NCBI RefSeq assembly: GCF_027587375.1
Contig: NZ_JAMXIC010000033.1
Coordinates: forward strand, 1 to 43,286
DNA from: Arthrobacter sp. B2a2-09
GTDB taxonomy: Bacteria; Actinomycetota; Actinomycetes; Actinomycetales; Micrococcaceae
Length of the DNA stretch: 43,286 nt
Direction: 5' to 3'
Shown here: positions 38,521 to 43,286 of the stretch, one piece after another
How positions within the stretch are numbered: position 1 is the stretch's first letter
Layout: each line of letters begins with the position of its first letter
Position numbers and translations under genes: made by a program
Notes under the pieces: model-generated
Database searches by the model: none
What the model saw: only the letters and a program-made list of their open reading frames with translations
Told to the model about the DNA's origin: nothing

Positions 38521-40226
38521 AGCCCTTGGCCGCGGTCCGGGCCCTCCTGCCCGGGCGGCAGGACTACACGCTGTTGCCTCGTACCTGGAAAGGGGACCTG
38601 GTCGCCGGGGTCACCGTCGGCATTGTCGCGCTGCCGCTGGCTTTGGCGTTCGGGGTCAGCTCCGGCGCGGGAGCGGCGAGCGGACTGATCACCGCCGTGA
38701 TCGCCGGCGTGATCGCGGCCGTCTTCGGTGGTTCCAACATCCAGGTCTCCGGACCCACCGGAGCCATGGTCGTGGTTCTGGGCCCGGTCATCGCGGCCCA
38801 CGGGCTCGGCGCACTGGCCGCGGTCTCGGTCCTTGCCGGGGTGATAGTGGTTGCCGCCGGGCTGCTCAAACTGGGGCGGGTCGTGACGCTCCTGCCTTGG
38901 CCGGTGATCGAGGGCTTCACCGTCGGAATCGCGGTGATCATCTTCCTTCAGCAGGTCCCTGCCGCGTTCGGAGTCAAGCCCGGGCCCAGCAGCAACGCCG
39001 TCGTCTCGGCAATCCAGGCCATCGGCACCGTGTCCCCAACTGCGGTTCTCGCCCCGGTTGCCGTGGTGGCTCTCGTGGCGGTGATCATGGTTGCCGCGCC
39101 GCGGATCCACCCGCGGATCCCGGGCTCGCTCATCGCGATCATCATCGCCAGTGTGGCCGCGCAGCTGCTCGAGTTGCCCGTGACCCGGATCGGAGCCCTG
39201 CCCGATTCCCTGCCAGCCCCTGTGATGCCCTCCCTGGACCTGGCGACGATCACCGCGCTGGCGGGGTCCGCGGCCACGATCGCGGCCCTCGCGGCGATCG
39301 AGTCGCTGCTCTCGGCACGGGTCGGGGCGTCGATCTCCGATACCGGCCCCTACGACGCGGACCGTGAGCTCCTGGGCCAGGGCCTGGCGTCTGTCGCCTC
39401 CGGATTCTTCGGCGGCATGCCGGCCACAGGTGCGATCGCGCGCACCGCGGTGAACATTCGCTCGGGCGGCCGGACCCGCCTCGCCGCTATCACGCATGCG
39501 CTGGTCCTGCTGGCCGTGGTGTACCTGGCCACCGGCCCGGTTTCACGCATCCCCCTTGCCGCGCTGGCCGGGGTGCTGATGGTCACCGCGGCACGCATGG
39601 TCTCGCTCAAGACCCTGCGCAGCGTGATCGGATCAACCCGCGCCGACACGGTCGTGTTCTTCGTCACCGCCCTGATTACCGTGTCCTTCGACCTGATCGA
39701 AGCCGTGGAAATCGGCATCGCCGTCGCCGCATTCTTCGCCCTACGCGCCCTGGTCCGATCCAGCGGGGTGCACCGGGAAGAAATCCCCGGCCCAGTCCAC
39801 GAAGGGGACGAACACATCGCGGTATTCCGGCTCGACGGAGCACTTTTCTTCGCCGCCGCCGAGCGCGTCCTGGACCGGGTCAGCACCATCCGGAACGTCG
39901 ACGTCGTGATCATCCGCATGTCGCAGCTGCAGATCCTGGACGCAACCGGGGCCAGAACCATCACAGACATCATCCAGGCCCTGGAACGCCGCGGAATCAC
40001 CGTGCTGATCAAAGGAATCCAGGACCGCCACCTTCGGCTCGTCACCCAGGTCGGGGTCCTGGACTCCCTTCGCCACCACAAACACCTCTTCACTGAACTG
40101 GCCCCCGCCGTGGAACACGCCCGAAGCCACGTCGTCCGCGCCGCCAGGGCACGCACCGCACCCGACCCCGGCAGGAACCCGGAATCCGGTCCGGCCGCAA
40201 CCGACCCCACCGACGCCCACCCTTGA
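38517..40226 (+). CDS. SulP-family anion transporter with STAS domain
   Basis: A 569-residue transporter starting with GTG. Residues 1 to about 415 hold the SulP membrane domain (PRTWKGDLVAGVTVGIVALPLALAFG segment, then GGSNIQVSGPTGAMVVV, typical of the family). A C-terminal STAS domain lies at about 435-530 (AVFRLDGALFFAAAERV, LDATGARTI). SulP proteins carry sulfate, bicarbonate or organic anions; the substrate is not readable. The ArsR gene overlaps its start, so it is regulator-controlled. The tail is Pro/Asp-rich and likely disordered. Confidence 0.92.
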   Translation: MKPLAAVRALLPGRQDYTLLPRTWKGDLVAGVTVGIVALPLALAFGVSSGAGAASGLITAVIAGVIAAVFGGSNIQVSGPTGAMVVVLGPVIAAHGLGALAAVSVLAGVIVVAAGLLKLGRVVTLLPWPVIEGFTVGIAVIIFLQQVPAAFGVKPGPSSNAVVSAIQAIGTVSPTAVLAPVAVVALVAVIMVAAPRIHPRIPGSLIAIIIASVAAQLLELPVTRIGALPDSLPAPVMPSLDLATITALAGSAATIAALAAIESLLSARVGASISDTGPYDADRELLGQGLASVASGFFGGMPATGAIARTAVNIRSGGRTRLAAITHALVLLAVVYLATGPVSRIPLAALAGVLMVTAARMVSLKTLRSVIGSTRADTVVFFVTALITVSFDLIEAVEIGIAVAAFFALRALVRSSGVHREEIPGPVHEGDEHIAVFRLDGALFFAAAERVLDRVSTIRNVDVVIIRMSQLQILDATGARTITDIIQALERRGITVLIKGIQDRHLRLVTQVGVLDSLRHHKHLFTELAPAVEHARSHVVRAARARTAPDPGRNPESGPAATDPTDAHP

Positions 40227-40236
40227 AAGAAGACCA

Positions 40237-40647
40237 ATGCCTTCCTTGAACGAAACCAGCCCCCGTATCCGGGCCGCCCACCTGCTCGTGCGGTCCGCCG
40301 AGGAATGGGACACACTCTCCGAGGAGTTGCGCCGGGCTTATGATCTCAAAGACAACGACAAGTTCGAGATGCTCCGCGAATCCTTCATTGCCGCCTGGAA
40401 GTCAGTCACTCGCAACCTCCTGACCGACACGCTGAACGCCATCGGCATTACCGTCACACAGGCCGTTCACCCTTGGGGCATCGCCACCTTGGCAGCCGCC
40501 GGGCACAGCTGCGAGCCGCTGCTGTGCGCCCCGGAAGAACTCCCCGCACTTCCCAAGACAACCAGCGCTTACGGCACGCCGCGACTGCTTAACTTCGAGG
40601 AAGTCATGGCCGGATTCAATACCTGCCTGACCTCCCTGCTCCGGTAG
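40237..40647 (+). CDS. Hypothetical protein downstream of SulP
   Basis: A 136-residue protein with no domain that I recognise. The first half is charged and helical (SAEEWDTLSEELRRAYDLKDNDKFEMLRE is predicted helix), and the second half contains three cysteines (HSCEPLLC and NTCLTS). AAAGAAG is placed properly before the ATG, ten bases after the SulP stop, so it is most likely the third gene of the ArsR-SulP operon. It has no signal peptide or clear membrane segment. A terminator-like hairpin follows. Confidence 0.72.
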   Translation: MPSLNETSPRIRAAHLLVRSAEEWDTLSEELRRAYDLKDNDKFEMLRESFIAAWKSVTRNLLTDTLNAIGITVTQAVHPWGIATLAAAGHSCEPLLCAPEELPALPKTTSAYGTPRLLNFEEVMAGFNTCLTSLLR

Positions 40648-40648
40648 A

Positions 40649-40674
40649 GGCGGCGATCTTGAGAGATCGCCGCC
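40649..40674. terminator. Hairpin terminator between convergent genes
   Basis: An 11-base-pair perfect stem (40649-40659 and 40664-40674) with loop TGAG lies two bases after the stop of the hypothetical gene and 16 bases before the end of the convergent TIM-barrel gene. Only a short mixed T-stretch follows. Confidence 0.75.
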
Positions 40675-40690
40675 CTGTTGTCCGCCCCTA

Positions 40691-41566
40691 CTAGGCCTTG
40701 GCGATGTACTTGCCCATGGTCTCAAGCTGGTAGCGGGACACCTCGTTGGCGTTGTCGTCCTCGGCGAAGACGCTGGACACCATGACGGTGTTGTCCTTGT
40801 CCAGGAAGCCGATTTCCTTGAGTCCGCCGAAGAACTCGTCCCAGTTGACGTCGCCGTCGCCGATTTTGAGGTGCTGGTGCACGCGCACGGCGTTCCCGGG
40901 TGGGTTGGTGATGTAGCGCAGCCCGTGGGAGGCGTGGTGGTCCATGGTGTCTGACACGTGGACGAGGCGCAGCTTGTCCCCCGCGGCCCGCATGATGTCG
41001 AGCGGCTTGTTGCCCATGTGGAACGTGTGGGAGGCAACGTAGACCATGCCGATATTGGGCGAGTTCACGCCTCGGATGACGCGCAAGGCGGCGAGTCCGT
41101 CCTCGACGAAGTCGTCCGGGTGCGGGTCGATGAGGACGTCCAGGCCTTCGCGCTCGATGATCGGAAGAAGCTCTTCCATGGAGCGGTAGAAGGCCCTTTC
41201 GGACTCCTCTGCCTTCTCCGGGCGGCCGCTGAACTCGGTGTTCATCGTCTGCACGCCAAGATCAACCGTGATCTGGATGGCACGCTTCCAATAACGGACA
41301 GCGGCCTCGCGGGCGTCTTCGTCGGGACCGGACCAACGCAACACGGGAAGCACCGAGGCGATCTCGACGTCGGCATCCTTGCACGCCTTCTTCAACTGGC
41401 CCACCAGCTCGTCGTCGGCCTTGGGGTGGTTGAAGAACGGGATGAAGTCAGCATGCGGGGTCAGCTGCAGGTATTTGTAGCCGAGATCGGCGGCCAGCCG
41501 CGGAAACTCCAACAGGCTGTGGCTGTGGTGGAACGGTGTGGGATCGAGGGCAATCTTCACGGTCAT
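40691..41566 (-). CDS. TIM-barrel isomerase-like protein with altered metal site
   Basis: A 291-residue xylose-isomerase-like barrel. Compared with the protein at 36473, the usual ligands are changed: the first Glu is D147 (LIDPHP), the Asp of the DxxH motif is V177 (VASH), H180 is kept, and the final Glu is Ser (S264/S265). Several extra histidines (H149, H183, H203, H210, H211) surround these positions, so a different metal site is possible. Only two bases separate it from the dehydrogenase upstream. Function unassigned. Confidence 0.8.
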   Translation of the reverse strand: MTVKIALDPTPFHHSHSLLEFPRLAADLGYKYLQLTPHADFIPFFNHPKADDELVGQLKKACKDADVEIASVLPVLRWSGPDEDAREAAVRYWKRAIQITVDLGVQTMNTEFSGRPEKAEESERAFYRSMEELLPIIEREGLDVLIDPHPDDFVEDGLAALRVIRGVNSPNIGMVYVASHTFHMGNKPLDIMRAAGDKLRLVHVSDTMDHHASHGLRYITNPPGNAVRVHQHLKIGDGDVNWDEFFGGLKEIGFLDKDNTVMVSSVFAEDDNANEVSRYQLETMGKYIAKA

Positions 41567-41568
41567 TC

Positions 41569-42582
41569 CTACTTGTACAGCTCAGGCTTGGTGTTGAGCT
41601 GTACCGCGACCTTTTCGCCCGACTTCTGGGCTTCGACGCCTGCTTCGCAGCAAGCAGCGGTGGCGTAACCGTCCCAGGCGGTGGGACCGCCGATTTCGCC
41701 GCGGCGGGCGGCGTCCACCCAGGCCTGGACCTCGACGTCGTACGCGGCACCGAAACGCTCTTCGAAACCGGGAGTGACCTTCCCGCCCCAGCGGCCGGCG
41801 CTGCGGACGTAAGGACCGCCGTCGCCGCCGATGCTCACGATGCCGTCCTCGAAGGACGCCTGGGTGGCGACTTCGTAGCCGAACTTGGCGTTCACGTAGA
41901 TTTCGACGTCGGCCAGGACGCCGGACTCCGTCTCGATCAGGACGTGCTGGGGGTCGTGCTGGCCGTTCGGGGCGTTGCGCGTGGCCTTGCCGAGGCGGAC
42001 CTGCACGGAGGTGATTTCCTCGCCGGTGAAGAAGCGGATGGCATCGAACTCGTGGACCACCGAGTCGTTGATGAGCATCTCGTTGGTGAAGCCCTGGGGC
42101 GTGTCCGGGTTGCGGTGCTGGTGGTGCAGCATGAGGAGCTCGCCGAGTTCACGATCGCGGATCACGGAACCCAAGGCGGCGTATTCGGCGTCGAAACGGC
42201 GCATGAAGCCGACTTGGATGCGCTTGTGGCCGAGTGCCGTTTCGGCCTGGACAACCTTCCAGGCACTCTCGGCATCCGGGGTGAGCGGCTTTTCGCAGAG
42301 GATGGGGAAGTCCTTCTCCAGTGCCTTGTACAGGATTTCCTCGTGCAGGAAACCGGGCGTGGCGATCAGTACGGCGTTGACGTCGCCGTTGTTGAGGGCC
42401 TCTTCGGCACTGGCGAGGGCGACGGCGCCGTCGATCCCTTCGATGGCGGCCAGCGCACGGGCGAGGTCGACGTCGACGACGGCGGCCACTTCGGCGCCGT
42501 GGATGCGGGTGCTGAGCCGCTTGATGTGGTCGGCGCCCATACGGCCTGCGCCGATGACGGCCACGCGAAGAATGTCAGTCAA
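41569..42582 (-). CDS. Gfo/Idh/MocA dehydrogenase, inositol-dehydrogenase-like
   Basis: A 337-residue dehydrogenase. The NAD motif is VIGAGRMGADHI, the lysine is K98 (CEKPLTPD), and the IolG-type pair D173 and H177 (INDSVVHEFD) is intact. It probably starts with TTG at 42582, with AAGGAC before it; the GTG at 42639 would overlap the neighbouring gene by 28 bases. It is the closest paralogue of the protein at 29777-30772, which has Asn in place of D173. It lies between two TIM-barrel genes, a common layout in inositol clusters. Oxidation of an inositol isomer is a good guess. Confidence 0.85.
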   Translation of the reverse strand: MTDILRVAVIGAGRMGADHIKRLSTRIHGAEVAAVVDVDLARALAAIEGIDGAVALASAEEALNNGDVNAVLIATPGFLHEEILYKALEKDFPILCEKPLTPDAESAWKVVQAETALGHKRIQVGFMRRFDAEYAALGSVIRDRELGELLMLHHQHRNPDTPQGFTNEMLINDSVVHEFDAIRFFTGEEITSVQVRLGKATRNAPNGQHDPQHVLIETESGVLADVEIYVNAKFGYEVATQASFEDGIVSIGGDGGPYVRSAGRWGGKVTPGFEERFGAAYDVEVQAWVDAARRGEIGGPTAWDGYATAACCEAGVEAQKSGEKVAVQLNTKPELYK

Positions 42583-42611
42583 TGTTCTGTCCTTAGTTGT
42601 CTGTGCCTGTG

Positions 42612-43286
42612 CTACTGAACGGTGGTGCGGGAACCGCACGAGAGCAGGTAGTTGCGGGTGCGCTTGGCGATGGGCATGGGAACGTCGAAGGCCACGGGGT
42701 ACATGTCCTGTTCCACAATGCCAAAGATCGGGCGGTTTAGTCCTTCAACGGCTTCGATGACTGCACGCAGGTCCGGGAGGCCGTTCGGCGGTTCGGTCAT
42801 GACCCCGGCCAGATTGGCTGCCGCCCAGGTCATGTTTTCCTCGTTGACTTGTCTCAGGACGTCCGGGTTGATCTGCTTCAAGTGCAGGTAGCCGATGCGG
42901 TCCGGGTAGTTCTTGATCAGTTCCAGGCTGGAGGCTCCGCAGTATTCCGCGTGTCCGGTGTCCAGGCACAGGTTCAGGTACTGGGGATCGGTCTCGGCGA
43001 GCAGGTGCTCGATATCCGCCTGGGCGCCGACATGGGAATCAGCGTGGGAGTGGAATTGCTGCTTCAAGCCGAAGTCTTCCAGCAGCACCTTGCCCATGCG
43101 GTTGTGGCCGGCGAACAGATCATTCCACTGTTCCTGCGACAGCTCCCCGCTCTCTACAGCCTCACCGGTGACGTCGTCGCGCCACATCGCGGGAATGACC
43201 ACGATGTGCTCGCCGCCCATGGCAGCCGTCAGCTCAGCCACCTTCCGTGCGGGCTCCCAGGCTTCCTCGTACTGTGCGGCACCGCG
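42612..43286 (-). CDS. TIM-barrel protein (IolE/IolH-like), 5' end beyond window
   Basis: The gene is cut by the right edge. The frame continues from 43241 (an internal GTG) to the last base, reading ...RGAAQYEEAWEPARK before it, so at least 224 residues are present. Features of inosose dehydratase-like barrels are seen: FHSHADSHVGAQADIEHL, NLCLDTGHAEYCG (DxxH metal site), GYLHLKQI and IFGIVEQD (final Glu). In IolE the reaction is dehydration of 2-keto-myo-inositol, but Hyi- or IolI-like isomerases share these motifs. It precedes the dehydrogenase by 29 bases and is probably co-transcribed. Confidence 0.82.
   Translation of the reverse strand, partial: RGAAQYEEAWEPARKVAELTAAMGGEHIVVIPAMWRDDVTGEAVESGELSQEQWNDLFAGHNRMGKVLLEDFGLKQQFHSHADSHVGAQADIEHLLAETDPQYLNLCLDTGHAEYCGASSLELIKNYPDRIGYLHLKQINPDVLRQVNEENMTWAAANLAGVMTEPPNGLPDLRAVIEAVEGLNRPIFGIVEQDMYPVAFDVPMPIAKRTRNYLLSCGSRTTVQ

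Noticed and set aside
38376..39497. Leftward 373-codon frame antisense to ArsR/SulP
   Set aside because: Highly repetitive Arg/Gly/Asp composition with no fold; a shadow of the membrane-domain coding sequence.

Overview
The window looks like chromosome of a high-GC actinobacterium of the Micrococcaceae (Arthrobacter / Paenarthrobacter / Pseudarthrobacter group). The grounds are strong GC bias, a mycothiol-dependent formaldehyde dehydrogenase (mycothiol is an actinobacterial thiol), a dimethylglycine oxidase that closely resembles what I recall of the Arthrobacter globiformis enzyme, and many GTG/TTG starts. No rRNA, tRNA, CRISPR array, transposase or phage gene was recognised.

Region 1 (about 0.2-20.5 kb) is a choline / glycine betaine / creatine catabolic island. 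A VOC protein and an IclR regulator sit at the left. A leftward set follows: FAD reductase, Rieske oxygenase, S-(hydroxymethyl)mycothiol dehydrogenase and an MBL hydrolase. It diverges at about 6.1 kb from a rightward set: Rieske ferredoxin, dimethylglycine oxidase, choline dehydrogenase, betaine aldehyde dehydrogenase, and a betaine/choline ABC importer made of an ATPase, a fused double permease and a lipoprotein. Read together, choline is imported and oxidised to betaine. A three-component Rieske system demethylates betaine to dimethylglycine plus formaldehyde, the formaldehyde goes to mycothiol, and dimethylglycine is oxidised to sarcosine. A strong terminator at 16.6 kb closes the operon. 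Next comes a creatine module of MFS transporter, creatinase and a second IclR regulator, which also yields sarcosine. No sarcosine oxidase lies in the window.

Region 2 (20.5-23.8 kb) holds a LOG-family protein divergent from a class I amidotransferase-like hydrolase, then a cupredoxin lipoprotein and a small membrane protein whose junction carries a tandemly repeated start site.

Region 3 (23.9-43.3 kb) is a polyol/inositol-type sugar island: a GntR regulator with iolB; a long leftward operon (ABC importer, four Gfo/Idh/MocA dehydrogenases, one TIM-barrel isomerase); a LacI regulator; a divergent dehydrogenase/TIM-barrel pair; and, at the right edge, two more TIM-barrel proteins (one cut by the window end) flanking a sixth dehydrogenase. 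A small membrane protein and an ArsR / SulP transporter / small ORF module sit inside this island at 37.5-40.7 kb.

Non-coding features of note are three copies of a 66-bp near-perfect palindrome, a 79-bp concentric dyad in front of the second IclR gene, and several candidate operators. All functional calls come from reading motifs and remembered families; no database search was run.
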